This document shows positions 47,939 through 57,904 of a DNA stretch of 64,000 bases, piece after piece (positions within the stretch are counted from its first letter, which is position 1; every line of letters starts with the position of its first letter). The position numbers and the translations under genes are program-made. The notes beneath the pieces were generated by a model that worked only from the letters and a program-made list of their open reading frames with translations, did no database searches and was not told where the DNA came from. Source of the stretch: Pseudoxanthomonas sp. CF125 (lineage in GTDB: Bacteria; Pseudomonadota; Gammaproteobacteria; Xanthomonadales; Xanthomonadaceae); the NCBI RefSeq assembly GCF_900104085.1, contig NZ_FNLD01000002.1, positions 372,001-436,000 on the forward strand. The letters are read 5' to 3'.

Positions 47939-48715
47939 CTAAGCCCATCGCTCATGCGCCAACAATCCCGTCTGGCCGACAGCGACATGACTCGCCAGTA
48001 CATGACCATCGGGGTAGTCGCCTTCGTTCTGCGGCCGGAAAGGAATGGGCGCCTCCTCGAAAAGACCTTCAAGACGCGAACGCCAGGCGGCTTTCGCTGC
48101 TGCCACGGCATCGGTGGTGATGCGTCCGGTTCCGTAGACCGCATGGGTGGGCAGTACGTCCATGCCGGGGAAAAAGAACGTGCCATGGGTGATAGGGAAG
48201 AGCAACTGTTCCAGCGGCCCGTTGATGCCCCGCGGCGAATAATCCACCGCCGGGCCGCCGGCCGTCACCGACAATAGCGCCCGCTTGCCTTTGAAGGCCC
48301 CATCGCCATAGCGATACTGGTTGCCGGCGTTCTTGTAGCCGTACGCAAGACCGTAGGCCCACACCCGATCCACCCAGCCTTTGAGGATGGCGGGCATGCC
48401 GAACCACCAAAGCGGAAACTGCAGAATGATGGCGTCGGCGGCCAGCACTTTTTGCTGCTCGGACGCGATGTCCTCAGTCTGGCGTCCGCTGGCATAGGAA
48501 TGCCCGGATTCCTGCACGAAGAACAACCGCTCCGGATCGGCACGGTCGGGAAAGTCGTGTTCGTCGAACACGGCCTTCCAGCCCATGCCGTACAGGTCCG
48601 ACGTCAGTACTTCATGCCCCTGTTCCTGAAGCGTCCGTACGGCCACGTCGACGAGTTGACGGTTCAGCGATGTGGGTTCCGGATGGGCAAAGACAATCAA
48701 AACCTTTTTCTTCAT
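47939..48715 (-). CDS. NAD(P)H-dependent flavodoxin-like oxidoreductase (quinone reductase)
   Basis: A 258-residue FMN/FAD-binding quinone reductase of the flavodoxin-2 fold. The flavin phosphate loop is VLIVFAHPEPTSLNRQLVDV, and the second conserved block is ADAIILQFPLWWFGMPAILK-GWVDRVWAYGLAYGY. GKRALLSVTAGGPAVDYSPR is the third. Members reduce quinones or nitro compounds by two electrons, protecting from redox cycling. It is divergent from a LysR regulator (48805), the usual arrangement in which the regulator controls the reductase. ATG 48715 begins MKKKVLIVFAHP. Confidence 0.9.
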   Translation of the reverse strand: MKKKVLIVFAHPEPTSLNRQLVDVAVRTLQEQGHEVLTSDLYGMGWKAVFDEHDFPDRADPERLFFVQESGHSYASGRQTEDIASEQQKVLAADAIILQFPLWWFGMPAILKGWVDRVWAYGLAYGYKNAGNQYRYGDGAFKGKRALLSVTAGGPAVDYSPRGINGPLEQLLFPITHGTFFFPGMDVLPTHAVYGTGRITTDAVAAAKAAWRSRLEGLFEEAPIPFRPQNEGDYPDGHVLASHVAVGQTGLLAHERWA

Positions 48716-48804
48716 TACTTCACTCGCAAGCTGGCGTAGCCATTACGATCAGCCGCTTTCATCTATCTGTAAAATCGCATAATTTTTCGGCTACCATCCA
48801 TCAG

Positions 48805-49704
48805 ATGGATAGCAAGCGCCTGGACCTCAATCTGCTTGTCACTCTGGAGGCGTTGCTGGCGGAGCAGAACGTGACCAAAGCGGCTGCCCGTCTGCATCTG
48901 AGCCAACCGGCGGTCAGCGCCCAGTTGAGCCGACTGAGGGATATGTTCGATGACCCGCTGCTGATTCCCGTGCAACGAGGGATGACGCCGACGGCCAAGG
49001 CCATCGAGCTGCTCGCTCCATTGCGCCAGGCTCTCGACGGAATTCGCGCCACGGTCGCCTCGCACAGCAATTTCGATCCTGCCAAGGCCAAGCTGATCGT
49101 GGCTATCGCTTGCACGGACTACATGCAGGCGGCGGCGGTCAAACCGCTGGTCAAACAACTCAGGAAAAGCGCGCCAGGCGTGCGCGTGGCGCTCCGCACT
49201 CTCGATGCGTCGCAGCTGGAGTCGCAGATGGCGCGCGGCGAAGTCGACCTGGCGTTCATGACGCCGCAAACCGCGCCCCCCAACCTTCGCAGCAGGCCTC
49301 TGTTCGATGAGCGTTATGTGCTCATTGGGCGCCGGAATCATCCGCGGTTGCGTAGTCGTATCACGGTCGAACAGTTCGCCAAGTTGGAGCATGTGATCGT
49401 ATCGCCGCGCGGCGGCGGTTTCGTCACTCCGGTGGACGACGCTCTGGCCGCTCTTGGGCACAAGCGCAACGTGGTGCTCTCCGCGGCTTCTTTCCTGTTC
49501 GTCCCGGAAATCGTGGCCGAGTCGGACTTCGTGGCCCTGGTTCCGGCACGACTGGTGCACGACCGTACCGACAAGCTCAAGCAGGTCGAGTGTCCGTTTC
49601 CCGTGGAAGGGCTAAGCATGGCGATGGTGTGGCATGAACGCAGCCACGGGCACAACGGCCTGCGTTGGGTCAGAGAAACGGTCGTCTCATTGATCAACGC
49701 CTAG
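48805..49704 (+). CDS. LysR-family transcriptional regulator
   Basis: A 299-residue LysR protein. Winged helix-turn-helix: LNLLVTLEALLAEQNVTKAA-ARLHLSQPAVSAQLSRLRDM (residues 6-45). The effector domain starts near FDPAKAKLIVAIACTDYMQA and includes GEVDLAFMTPQTAPPNLRSR and ERYVLIGRRNHPRLRSRIT. The subgroup resembles NodD/SyrM-like regulators in the DYMQA region. It shares an 89-base divergent promoter region with the quinone reductase. The start MDSKRLDLNLL (ATG 48805) is preferred; 45 extra upstream residues appear to be intergenic. The stop falls at the edge of the 49707 palindrome. Confidence 0.92.
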   Translation: MDSKRLDLNLLVTLEALLAEQNVTKAAARLHLSQPAVSAQLSRLRDMFDDPLLIPVQRGMTPTAKAIELLAPLRQALDGIRATVASHSNFDPAKAKLIVAIACTDYMQAAAVKPLVKQLRKSAPGVRVALRTLDASQLESQMARGEVDLAFMTPQTAPPNLRSRPLFDERYVLIGRRNHPRLRSRITVEQFAKLEHVIVSPRGGGFVTPVDDALAALGHKRNVVLSAASFLFVPEIVAESDFVALVPARLVHDRTDKLKQVECPFPVEGLSMAMVWHERSHGHNGLRWVRETVVSLINA

Positions 49705-49706
49705 GA

Positions 49707-49791
49707 CCGTAGGCTGGGTTGGCTTCACCCACCCAGCGCTCTTGGCAGGGTGTCCCAGCAAGCTGGGTTGATAGAGCCAACCCGGCCTACG
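49707..49791. repeat. GTAGGCTGGGTTGG inverted repeat
   Basis: CCGTAGGCTGGGTTGGCTTC and GATAGAGCCAACCCGGCCTAC form the outer arms around GCTCTTGGCAGGGTGTCCCAGC. Begins 2 bases after the LysR stop. 49792-49925 contains no gene; AGGAGAACC at about 49914 serves the UspA gene. Confidence 0.85.
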
Positions 49792-49925
49792 CGCTGCAGG
49801 CCAGGGTTAATCCGCTCGGCTCACCCATCACTTATGGCGAAGTTGACCTGGATCAAGTTGCTGGCGGCCGGATGTGCAATGTTGATGCCCAACGGGCATT
49901 GAGCCGACTGTGAGGAGAACCGAGT

Positions 49926-50363
49926 ATGTTCAAGCACATCCTGTTGCCGACCGACGGCTCGGATCTGTCGTTGCGCGCGATCGAGCGGGGAGTCGCACTG
50001 GCCAAGGCCATGGGCGCCCGGGTGACCGGCTTCCATGCAACGCCGTCGTTCCACGTCTTTGCCTATGAGGCGCTGCAAGTGGAATCCACGCGCGAGGAAT
50101 ACCTGCGGGTGAGTGCGGAGCAGGCGGCGAACCTGCTCGGCACGGTCGAGTCCGCGGCCCGGGCCGCCGGCGTTGCTTGCGAATCGGTGTCGACCGTCAG
50201 CGACCATCCTTACGAAGACATCCTGCGGACCGCTACCGAGCGGGGCTGCGACCTTATCGTGATGGCATCGCACGGGCGCCGCGGCGTCAAGGGCCTGCTG
50301 CTGGGCAGCGAGACCCAGAAAGTGCTCACGCATGGCAACGTACCGGTACTGGTCTATCGCTAG
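49926..50363 (+). CDS. Universal stress protein, UspA family
   Basis: A 145-residue single-domain Usp. It starts FKHILLPTDGSDLSLRAIER (Asp9 of the DGS motif) and ends with the ATP-binding GLLLGSETQKVLTHGNVPVLVY and VMASHGRRG just before, i.e. the G-x2-G-x9-G-(S/T)-like loop is present in form MASHGRRGVKGLLLGSETQK. A nucleotide-binding Usp is thus likely. Usp proteins accumulate in stationary phase and stress. AGGAGAACCGAGT lies before the ATG. It is monocistronic, flanked by palindromes. Confidence 0.92.
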   Translation: MFKHILLPTDGSDLSLRAIERGVALAKAMGARVTGFHATPSFHVFAYEALQVESTREEYLRVSAEQAANLLGTVESAARAAGVACESVSTVSDHPYEDILRTATERGCDLIVMASHGRRGVKGLLLGSETQKVLTHGNVPVLVYR

Positions 50364-50388
50364 TTGTCTTTGCGCCCATGCGACTGCC

Positions 50389-50456
50389 GGAAGGCGGGTC
50401 AAGACCCGCCCTACGCAAATCAAGTTTTATGTAGGGCGGGTTTTAACCCGCCTTCT
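50389..50456. repeat. REP pair (GGCGGGTTTTAACCCGCC), RAYT family
   Basis: GGAAGGCGGGTCAAGACCCG CCCTAC, a short AT-rich loop, then GTAGGGCGGGTTTTAACCCG CCTT. Matches the BIME next to the RAYT gene (43143-43206). Confidence 0.87.
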
Positions 50457-50489
50457 GTGTCGGCGAAATCTTTTGACAGAACAGCAGGG

Positions 50490-50575
50490 CCGTAGGCTGG
50501 GTTAGCTTCACCAACCCAGCGTTCTTGGCAGAGCGTCCCGGCATGCTGGGTTGATTGAGCCAACCCAGCCTACGT
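50490..50575. repeat. GTAGGCTGGGTTAG inverted repeat overlapping a stop codon
   Basis: GCCGTAGGCTGGGTTAGCTT and TTGAGCCAACCCAGCCTACG outer arms. The right end lies over the stop codon of the arginase-like gene on the minus strand (50570-50572), so the repeat supplies the last bases of that gene. Confidence 0.85.
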
Positions 50576-51385
50576 GTTTCGCGGATTGATGACTGCCTCG
50601 CAAAGCCTCGCAATCACCTTGCTGCCTTCCCGCGCCTCCTCTTCATTGGAGGGGGCGAATTCGGTCACGGTGAGGCCCACTATGTCGGCTTCGCGCGCAA
50701 TACGGCCGACCAGGGCGACCGCATCTTCAATACCGAGTCCGCCTTCGGGATAGGCGACGTAAGGAAATTCGCGCGGATCCAGTACATCCAGGTCGAAATG
50801 GATATGAACCGGCCCGTCGATGGGTGCCTCCGGATCCAGCAGTTTCAGATCCAGTTCGCGTTGCAGCGCCCAGTCGCCGTCGTCGCCGATCCGGATGCCG
50901 AAATAATGGAAGCGGGCCGGATCGATCGCAGCGCCCAGGAAGGGCCGCATCGGCTCGGGCGCACGTCCCAGGATCGCGCTCACCGGCATGCCGTGGAAGT
51001 TGCCGCTTGGGGAAGTCGCTGGCGTGTTGGCGTCGAGGTGTGCGTCGATCCAGATCACATGGAGGCTTGGATGCATTCCGTGTAGATAGTCGATCACCGC
51101 GACATCCACCGCGCAATCGCCGCCCGCGGTCAGCACACGCCTGGCACCGGAGCGCGCGAGGATATCCTGCGCGCTGCGGAACTGGGCGAAGATCGCTTCC
51201 CAGCGGCGGACGCCGTGAGCGCTATCCGCATTGCCGTCGCTCAACGGTACCCGGGCCAGCGGCGCGTACTGTCCGCACACTGTGGCTGCGGCTTCAGCAC
51301 CGCGCGCCAGATTTTCGTGCCGGCCCGATCCTTGCCATTGCGGGTAAGCCAGGCTGAGGTCGAACGGCCTCTGGGAAGCTTGCAT
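50570..51385 (-). CDS. Arginase/agmatinase-family hydrolase
   Basis: A 271-residue ureohydrolase-fold enzyme. Binuclear Mn ligand motifs are all present: GGDCAVDVAVIDYL (GGDH-like, here GGDC), VIWIDAHLDANTPATSPSGN-FHGMPVS (DAHxD with SGxxHGMP) and IHFDLDVLDPREFPYVAYPE (the SxDxDxxDP motif, here FDLDVLDP). The first motif has Cys in place of the usual His ligand, which is rare. It could be an arginase, agmatinase or a related guanidine/formimino hydrolase; a substrate cannot be given. GAAACAGATGCAAGC surrounds the start. Monocistronic between repeats. Confidence 0.85.
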   Translation of the reverse strand: MQASQRPFDLSLAYPQWQGSGRHENLARGAEAAATVCGQYAPLARVPLSDGNADSAHGVRRWEAIFAQFRSAQDILARSGARRVLTAGGDCAVDVAVIDYLHGMHPSLHVIWIDAHLDANTPATSPSGNFHGMPVSAILGRAPEPMRPFLGAAIDPARFHYFGIRIGDDGDWALQRELDLKLLDPEAPIDGPVHIHFDLDVLDPREFPYVAYPEGGLGIEDAVALVGRIAREADIVGLTVTEFAPSNEEEAREGSKVIARLCEAVINPRNT

Positions 51386-51462
51386 CTGTTTCGCGCTCCA
51401 TTCCGTATCCCGTTACAGCGTGAACCGACCCGGAGAAATCGCAACAAATCGTACATCGCCTT

Positions 51463-51538
51463 GTAGGAGCGGGCCCTGCCCGCGACCGCTCTTTGTCGAA
51501 AGAACGCCGAGAGCGTCGCGGGCAGGGCCCGCTCCTAC
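51463..51538. repeat. Perfect 23-bp inverted repeat (GTAGGAGCG family)
   Basis: Arms 51463-51485 and 51516-51538 are perfect reverse complements (core GGAGCGGGCCCTGCCCGCGA) around a 30-base loop. This is the best copy of the family at 40408. It lies between the arginase-like gene and the GST gene, filling 51386-51712 together with promoter sequence. Confidence 0.88.
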
Positions 51539-51712
51539 GGAGTTTCATCTGGGTGGTCGCTGCTCGATGATGCCATAGCTTCCGCAATTCTCTTTAGCCT
51601 TTTGCCTGCATGCCCACCGGGCACGCTAAGCTGGTGGAGAAGCCGAATTCTCGAAAGTCGCGTCAGAGCCTTCCTTTGCCACTTGGCCCCTGTATTGAAG
51701 GACCGGCATGCA

Positions 51713-52363
51713 ATGAAACTTCTCTTCAGCCGCAATCCCAATCCACGCCTCGCGGTGGCGGTGGCCCGCTACCTGGATGCGAACGTCGAGTTCGAATTCG
51801 CCGCGCCACTTGCGCCCGGCCAGAGTGAGCGGTATCGCGCGCTGAACCCGAATGTGCTGTTGCCCATCTTGCTTGGCCCCGGGAAAAGCCTCTGGGAGAC
51901 CGACGCCATCGCCTGTCGGCTGTCGCGCGACGTGCGTTCTGATTTCTGGCGCACGGGCGACGACGAGCCCGAGATGATGCAATGGCTCAGTTGGGGCAAG
52001 GAGAACTTCGCAAGGGCCTGCGACATGGTGCATTTCGAACGCGGTACAAAACAGCGGTACCGGCTTGGCCCGGTGGATCAACAGCGGGTCGAAGAGGGGC
52101 TGAAGCGATTCGGCACGGCGGCCAAAATCCTCGATGCCGAGCTTTCCGGGCGAGGATGGCTGGTCGGGGATTCGGTGTCCTATGCCGACTTCCGGATGGC
52201 GGCGTTCCTGCCTTTCAACGATGTCGCGGAGCTGCCGCTGGATGACTACCCGTCCGTCAGGCGCTGGTATCGCCAGCTCGAAGAAATCGATGCGTGGCGC
52301 GATCCCTTCAAGGGGCTGGAGGCGCCCGCGCTACCGCCAGTACGAGCTGACGACGAAGCCTAA
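51713..52363 (+). CDS. Glutathione S-transferase family protein
   Basis: A 216-residue GST. The thioredoxin-like N-terminus is MKLLFSRNPNPRLAVAVARY with Ser/Asn around the active-site position, then ARYLDANVEFEFAAPLAPGQ, ALNPNVLLPILLGPGKSLWE-TDAIACRLS (the conserved cis-Pro, here PILL, and the E-S/T-x-AI glutathione-binding motif, here WETDAIA). The C-terminal all-helical domain has the N-capping SVSYADFRMAAFLPF. It probably conjugates glutathione to electrophiles. ATG 51713 was chosen; upstream sequence is intergenic. Confidence 0.87.
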   Translation: MKLLFSRNPNPRLAVAVARYLDANVEFEFAAPLAPGQSERYRALNPNVLLPILLGPGKSLWETDAIACRLSRDVRSDFWRTGDDEPEMMQWLSWGKENFARACDMVHFERGTKQRYRLGPVDQQRVEEGLKRFGTAAKILDAELSGRGWLVGDSVSYADFRMAAFLPFNDVAELPLDDYPSVRRWYRQLEEIDAWRDPFKGLEAPALPPVRADDEA

Positions 52364-52634
52364 ACCGGAACTTGGCCCTGATCTTGGGTTATGAAAGCCA
52401 TGAGTACATCGGCAACGGGTTTGCGGACAAGCATGCCGGTCTTCGCAATCTGAGGCTGTTCAAGCCGACTATCGTTCATGGCATCGCCAACAGGATCGTC
52501 GCGGTCTGCAGCATGGGCGCGGCCTGCAGTTGGGGATTCAGATTAGGCCGCTTTTAGTGAGTACCGCCTCTGTTTGGAGTTAAGCCGGGGTGACGGCATT
52601 TTGCGACGCATTCATGCGCGCCGAAGCGACGCCG

Positions 52635-53174
52635 CTAGCGCCAGAAGATGCGCAGCCCCTCTGCGCCGAACACGGGATCCGCCGCCGGCACAGGTACCTG
52701 GGCGACGGCTTTTTCGGTGGTTTCGCGCTCGCTTTCCAGGCCCGTGCGCATGTCGGGTTCGCGGCCTTCCGGATAGGCCCCGACTACCTGGAATCCGTCG
52801 GCTTCCCGCAATTTGCGATGGGCCACGCCTGCCGGTATGACCAATACGTCTCCGGCCCGCAGATTCACTTCCGGCCCATGCTCGCCGCCCAGCTGAAGCA
52901 GCGCCTTTCCCGCGAATGCGCCCAGCACTTCATGCGTATTGCTGTGGAAATGGTGGAACGGATAAACGCTCCAGCGCCAGGCGTCGGTCCAGCCGTTGTC
53001 CGCGAAACGCTTTTCCAGCCATTGCGCGCCTGCGTCGTCGCGTTGCGAAAAGACGCCGCGGTAGACCAGCGCCGGATTGGTGCTGTTGGGGATGGCGCCA
53101 TCGGGCGTCAAACGGAATATCTCGGTCGCAGGATGCGATTCGGTGGGCTTCTCCACCACATGCGAACGCAGCAT
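52635..53174 (-). CDS. Cupin-domain protein (uncharacterised, YjlB-like)
   Basis: A 179-residue single cupin. It begins MLRSHVVEKPTESHPATEIF. The first cupin motif is YPFHHFHSNTHEVLGAFAGK with His ligands and Glu; the second is NLRAGDVLVIPAGVAHRKLR-EADGFQVVGAYPEGREPDMR with the third His. The layout is like YjlB/DUF-type cupins. Function unknown. A strong GGAGG site lies nine bases before ATG 53174. It is divergent from the helicase gene at 53333 with a 158-base shared region. 52364-52634 contains no supported gene. Confidence 0.83.
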   Translation of the reverse strand: MLRSHVVEKPTESHPATEIFRLTPDGAIPNSTNPALVYRGVFSQRDDAGAQWLEKRFADNGWTDAWRWSVYPFHHFHSNTHEVLGAFAGKALLQLGGEHGPEVNLRAGDVLVIPAGVAHRKLREADGFQVVGAYPEGREPDMRTGLESERETTEKAVAQVPVPAADPVFGAEGLRIFWR

Positions 53175-53332
53175 GGCAAACCTCCGTGCAAGGCTCCTTG
53201 TATTAAGGTTTCCTATTCTAGAGCGGCCCTTGTTCACGGGTCGTATAGTTGGATGCCCGGCATCCGGCCCCATGTAGATTCCCAGTGAACGGGTCCGCGA
53301 GACCCCAAGAAGGCTTTCGCCGACTTTCCCCA

Positions 53333-56300
53333 ATGCCTCTCGACACTTTCCATCCTGCCGTCGCCAACTGGTTCAGTCGGACTTTCGGTGCGCCCACGCA
53401 GGCGCAGGCCGAAGCGTGGCCGCAGATCAGAGCGGGCCGGAACACCTTGGTGGCTGCGCCTACCGGCTCGGGCAAGACGCTCACGGCTTTCCTGGCGGCG
53501 CTGGACGAACTGGTGCGCACAGGGTTGCAGCAGCGGCAGCCGGAGGGACTGCCCGACGAAACGACGGTCCTCTACATCTCGCCCCTCAAAGCGCTTTCGA
53601 ACGATATCAAGCTGAACCTGGACGCGCCGCTGGCGGGAATCCGCCAGGAACTCGCAGCCCTGGGTTTGCCTGACGTGGAGATCCGCACGGCGGTGCGCAC
53701 CGGCGATACGCCGCAGAAGGAACGCCAGCAGAGCCTGCGCAAGCCGCCGCATATCCTGGTCACCACGCCGGAATCGCTGTACGTATTGTTGGGGTCGGTC
53801 TCGGGACGGGCCATGCTGTCCACCACGCGCACGGTGATCGTGGACGAAATCCATGCCGTGGCCGCAAGCAAGCGGGGCAGCCATCTTTCGCTGTCGCTGG
53901 AACGCCTGCAGGCGCTGTGCGCCGCGCCGCTGGTGCGCATCGGACTCTCGGCCACGCAGAAGCCGATCGATGAAGTGGCCCGCTTCCTGGTGGGAGGCGG
54001 TTCCGCGCACGCCGCTGGCGTCGTCGATTGCGCGATCGTCGATATCGGCTATGCCAAGCAGCGCGATCTGGCGCTGGAAATTCCGCCTACGCCGCTGGCA
54101 GCGGTCATGTCCAACGACCAGTGGGAACAGGTGTACGTGCGCGTTGCCGAACTGGTGCGCGCGCACCGCACCACGCTGGTTTTCGTCAACACCCGACGCA
54201 TGGCCGAACGCGCGGCCCGCCACCTGGGCGAATTGCTGGGCAAACAGGCCGTCGCCGCCCATCATGGAAGCCTGGCCAAGGAAGCGCGACTGGATGCCGA
54301 ACAACGGCTCAAGCGCGGAGACCTGAAAGTACTGGTGGCCACTGCGTCGCTGGAACTGGGCCTGGATATCGGCGACGTCGATCTGGTCTGCCAGCTGGGC
54401 TCGCCGCGTTCCATCGCCACTTTCCTGCAGCGTGCCGGACGCTCGGGGCATGCGGTGGGAGGGATTCCCAAGGCGCGGTTGTTTCCCCAGTCGCGCGACG
54501 AACTGCTCGAATGCGCGGCGTTGCTCGATTGCGTGGCCAGGGGAGAACTCGACGCGCTGCGCGTGCAGCCGGCGCCGTTGGACGTGCTGGCGCAGCAGAT
54601 CGTCGCCGAAGTCGCATGCGCGGAATGGGGCGAGGACGAACTCTTCGCCCTGCTGCGCCGCGCATGGCCGTACGCGAATTTGAAGCGCGAAGACTACGAC
54701 GCAGTGGTGCGGATGTTGTCCGAAGGCTTCACTACCCGGCGCGGTCCGCGCGCGGGCTATGTGCATCGCGATGCGGTCAACCGCCGCCTGCGCGAGCGCA
54801 AGGGCGCGCGGATGACGGCCCTGATGTCGGGCGGCACCATCCCCGAGACCGGCGATTACGCGGTACTGCTGGAACCGCAGGCGCACAACATCGGCACCGT
54901 GAATGAGGACTTCGCGGTGGAGAGCCTGGCCGGCGATATTTTCCAGCTCGGCAACGCCAGCTACCGGATCCTGCGGATCGAGCCCGGCCGGGTGCGCGTG
55001 GAGGATGCGCAGGGCGCGCCGCCCAACATCCCATTCTGGCTGGGCGAGGCGCCCGGGCGTACCGACGAATTGTCGTTCGGCGTTTCGCGGTTGCGCGCAG
55101 CGGTCGGAGACGCGATCGAAGCATCCGGTCAGGACGCTGCCTGCGACGGGCTGGTGCGGCAGACGGGGATGCAAAGGGAGGCAGCGCAGCAGATCGTGGA
55201 TCATCTGGCGCGCGCGCAGACCGCGCTCGGCGCCTTGCCTACGCAGACGCGCATCGTGATGGAGCGGTTCTTCGACGAATCCGGTGGCACCCAGCTGGTG
55301 ATCCACTCGCCCTATGGCAGTCGCCTGAACCGTGCCTGGGGACTGGCGCTGCGCAAGCGCTTCTGCCGCAAGTTCAATTTCGAACTGCAGGCTGCGGCGA
55401 CCGAAGACGCGATCGTGCTGTCGCTTTCCACCAGCCATAGCTTTCCGCTGCAGGATGTGGAGCACTACCTGAAGTCGGCCTCGGCGCTCGAGGTCCTGGT
55501 GCAGGCGCTGCTGGATGCGCCGCTGTTCGCGGTGCGCTGGCGCTGGAATGCGACCACGGCCTTGGCGCTGCCGCGTTTCCAGGGCGGCAAGAAAGTGCCG
55601 CCGCAACTGCAGCGCATGAAATCGGAGGACCTGCTGGCGACGGTTTTTCCCGACCAGGTGGCGTGCGCGGAGAACCTGGCCGGCGAGCGGGAAATTCCGG
55701 AGCACCCGCTGGTGGCGCAAACCCTGTGGGATTGCCTGTATGACGCGATGGATGCGGACGGCTGGTTGAACCTGCTGCGCCGCATCGAATCCGGAGAAGT
55801 CGAAGTGCTGGCCAGGGATCTGCCGGCGCCTTCGCCCCTCGCGGCCGAGGCACTGAGTGCGCGTCCTTACGCTTACCTGGACGATGCGCCATTGGAAGAG
55901 CGCAGAACGCAGGCGGTGCAGAGCCGCCGCTACGCCGATCCGGAAAGCGCCGCGGATATGGGTCGGCTCGATGCCGACGCCATAGAAGCGGTCAGGCGCG
56001 AGGCCTGGCCCGAGGCACGGAATCCGGACGAAATGCACGAAGCCCTGAGCGGCCTGGGACTGATAACGGAAACGGAAGTCCACGCTGCGCCCGACTGGCA
56101 GCAGTGGCTGCAGGCGCTGGCTGCGGACGGCCGCGCTACCCGGCTCGAGCTGCATGGCGCCGGTCTTTGGGCGGCGACGGAGCGGCTTCCGCAAGCGGCG
56201 GCGGTCTATCCCGGGGCAGTCGCGCATCCGCCGGTGGAAGTGCCGCGCGAATACGCCGAAACGCCTTGGAGCAACGAACAGGCGATGCGCGAACTGCTGC

Positions 56301-57679
56301 GCTCGCGCCTCTCCGGCCTGGGTCCGATGCGTGCGGACGAGCTTGCCGCGCAGTTGCAGGTGTCGGTTGCGGAAATGGAAGTCGCATTGCTCGGACTTCA
56401 GAACGAAGGTTATGTGTTGCAGGGGAACTTCACCCCCGGTTGCGGAGAAACGGAGTGGTGCGAACGGCATCTGCTCGCCCGCATCCACCGCTACACGCTC
56501 AAACGCCTGCGCCAGGAAATAGAACCGGTGGAGCCGCGCGATTTCGTGCGATTCCTGTTCGACTGGCAGCACCTCAGCCCCGCCACCCGCGTCAGCGGCC
56601 CCGAAGCGCTGTCGGTCGTGCTCGGCCAGTTGGAAGGCTACGAGGCGCCGGCGGCCAGTTGGGAAGCGGAGCTGTTGTCGGCCCGGGTCCAGGACTATTC
56701 CATCGCCTGGCTCGACGATCTCTGCACCTCCGGACGCACGCTATGGACGCGGCTGCGGCCCAACGCTTCCGAAGGTGGTATCGCCACAGGCACGTCGTTG
56801 CGCTCAACGCCGCTGCTCCTGCTGCCGCGCCGCACCGCATCGTTCTGGCGTCAGCTGGCGCCCGCCCCTGGCGACGACGCGGGCATGAGCTCGCGCGCCA
56901 GCAAGGTCGTTGAATGGCTGACCGCCAGCGGGGCCTCTTTCTTCGACGAGCTTGCGGAAGGGACGCGCCTGTTGAAGACGGAACTGGAAGACGCGCTGGC
57001 CGAACTGGTCGCGCGCGGCCGCGTTCACTGCGACAGCTATGCCGGCTTGCGCGCGTTGCTGGTGCCCGCTTCGAAACGCGCTTCCATTTCATCCAGGCGT
57101 CGGCGCCATTCGTTGTTCGGTATCCAGGACGCCGGGCGGTGGGCGCTGGTACGCCAGCCGAACGCCGATCCGGGCGCGAAGAAATCGCCGGAAGCGATCG
57201 AACACGTGGCACGCACGCTGCTGCGCCGGTACGGCGTGGTGTGCTGGCGGATGCTCGAGCGCGAAGCGGTCTGGCTTCCTCCCTGGCGCGAACTGGTCCG
57301 CGTCTACCATCGCCTGGAAGCGCGCGGCGAGATCCGCGGCGGCCGCTTCATCGTGGGGTTGTCCGGGGAGCAGTTCGCACTGCCCGAAGCGCTGGGTCTG
57401 CTGCGGCAAGTGAGGCGCCGTCCGGCCGACGGACAACTGGTGCGCGTTTCCGCCGCCGACCCGGCCAACCTGCTCGGCACCGTACTGACCGGAGCGAAAA
57501 TCCCACGGGTACCCGGATCCAGCGTGGTCTATCGGGACGGGATTGCGATTGCGGCCAGTGCCGGCGGACAGACGCAGTGGCTGGTCGAGCTGGATGCGCA
57601 GGACCAGCGAAAGGCGACCGATGCGTTGGTGCAACGCAGCGTCTGGAAGCCACCTTCTTCGGTAGAAATCGTGGTCTGA
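53333..57679 (+). CDS. lhr: Lhr-family large ATP-dependent helicase
   Basis: A 1448-residue DEAD/DEAH-type helicase. RecA-1: Q-like region [10 protein letters not shown], Walker A APTGSGKT (residues 42-49), [18 protein letters not shown] (Ia), and DEIH at 171-174, then [17 protein letters not shown] (III). RecA-2: [20 protein letters not shown] (IV), [40 protein letters not shown] (V), [14 protein letters not shown] (VI). The winged-helix/Lhr-core region and a long C-terminal extension (to [15 protein letters not shown]) complete the large Lhr type, which is a DNA translocase involved in repair. Length is near the usual 1500. ATG 53333 is chosen ([10 protein letters not shown]). Strongly GC-rich and resident. 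Confidence 0.93.
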   Translation: MPLDTFHPAVANWFSRTFGAPTQAQAEAWPQIRAGRNTLVAAPTGSGKTLTAFLAALDELVRTGLQQRQPEGLPDETTVLYISPLKALSNDIKLNLDAPLAGIRQELAALGLPDVEIRTAVRTGDTPQKERQQSLRKPPHILVTTPESLYVLLGSVSGRAMLSTTRTVIVDEIHAVAASKRGSHLSLSLERLQALCAAPLVRIGLSATQKPIDEVARFLVGGGSAHAAGVVDCAIVDIGYAKQRDLALEIPPTPLAAVMSNDQWEQVYVRVAELVRAHRTTLVFVNTRRMAERAARHLGELLGKQAVAAHHGSLAKEARLDAEQRLKRGDLKVLVATASLELGLDIGDVDLVCQLGSPRSIATFLQRAGRSGHAVGGIPKARLFPQSRDELLECAALLDCVARGELDALRVQPAPLDVLAQQIVAEVACAEWGEDELFALLRRAWPYANLKREDYDAVVRMLSEGFTTRRGPRAGYVHRDAVNRRLRERKGARMTALMSGGTIPETGDYAVLLEPQAHNIGTVNEDFAVESLAGDIFQLGNASYRILRIEPGRVRVEDAQGAPPNIPFWLGEAPGRTDELSFGVSRLRAAVGDAIEASGQDAACDGLVRQTGMQREAAQQIVDHLARAQTALGALPTQTRIVMERFFDESGGTQLVIHSPYGSRLNRAWGLALRKRFCRKFNFELQAAATEDAIVLSLSTSHSFPLQDVEHYLKSASALEVLVQALLDAPLFAVRWRWNATTALALPRFQGGKKVPPQLQRMKSEDLLATVFPDQVACAENLAGEREIPEHPLVAQTLWDCLYDAMDADGWLNLLRRIESGEVEVLARDLPAPSPLAAEALSARPYAYLDDAPLEERRTQAVQSRRYADPESAADMGRLDADAIEAVRREAWPEARNPDEMHEALSGLGLITETEVHAAPDWQQWLQALAADGRATRLELHGAGLWAATERLPQAAAVYPGAVAHPPVEVPREYAETPWSNEQAMRELLRSRLSGLGPMRADELAAQLQVSVAEMEVALLGLQNEGYVLQGNFTPGCGETEWCERHLLARIHRYTLKRLRQEIEPVEPRDFVRFLFDWQHLSPATRVSGPEALSVVLGQLEGYEAPAASWEAELLSARVQDYSIAWLDDLCTSGRTLWTRLRPNASEGGIATGTSLRSTPLLLLPRRTASFWRQLAPAPGDDAGMSSRASKVVEWLTASGASFFDELAEGTRLLKTELEDALAELVARGRVHCDSYAGLRALLVPASKRASISSRRRRHSLFGIQDAGRWALVRQPNADPGAKKSPEAIEHVARTLLRRYGVVCWRMLEREAVWLPPWRELVRVYHRLEARGEIRGGRFIVGLSGEQFALPEALGLLRQVRRRPADGQLVRVSAADPANLLGTVLTGAKIPRVPGSSVVYRDGIAIAASAGGQTQWLVELDAQDQRKATDALVQRSVWKPPSSVEIVV

Positions 57680-57904
57680 AAGTCCTGCGCGTGCGAATTC
57701 CGATACACGTTCTTCGGAAGATCCGGGAGTTTCGGCTCAAGGCAGCAGTTGGACTCCGGTAGAGGATCCGGCCGTCGAGGAGTCTTCCTCGGCGCTGGGT
57801 CCTCTCAATGGAAGGGAATGCTCATGCCGGAGAAGCGGACCACAGAGTGCGCCAAGAGCGGGCGCGGTCGCGCCGCGCCCATTCCATCAGCAACTCCGTC
57901 CGCA

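Noticed and set aside
52372-52557. A 61-residue frame after the GST gene
   Set aside because: No ribosome-binding site and no recognisable fold; its position in a short intergenic region and mixed composition suggest a chance frame.
53234-56572. A 1112-residue open frame on the minus strand opposite the Lhr helicase
   Set aside because: Antisense to a well-supported helicase; composition is His/Arg/Gln-rich, as expected of a shadow frame in high-GC DNA.
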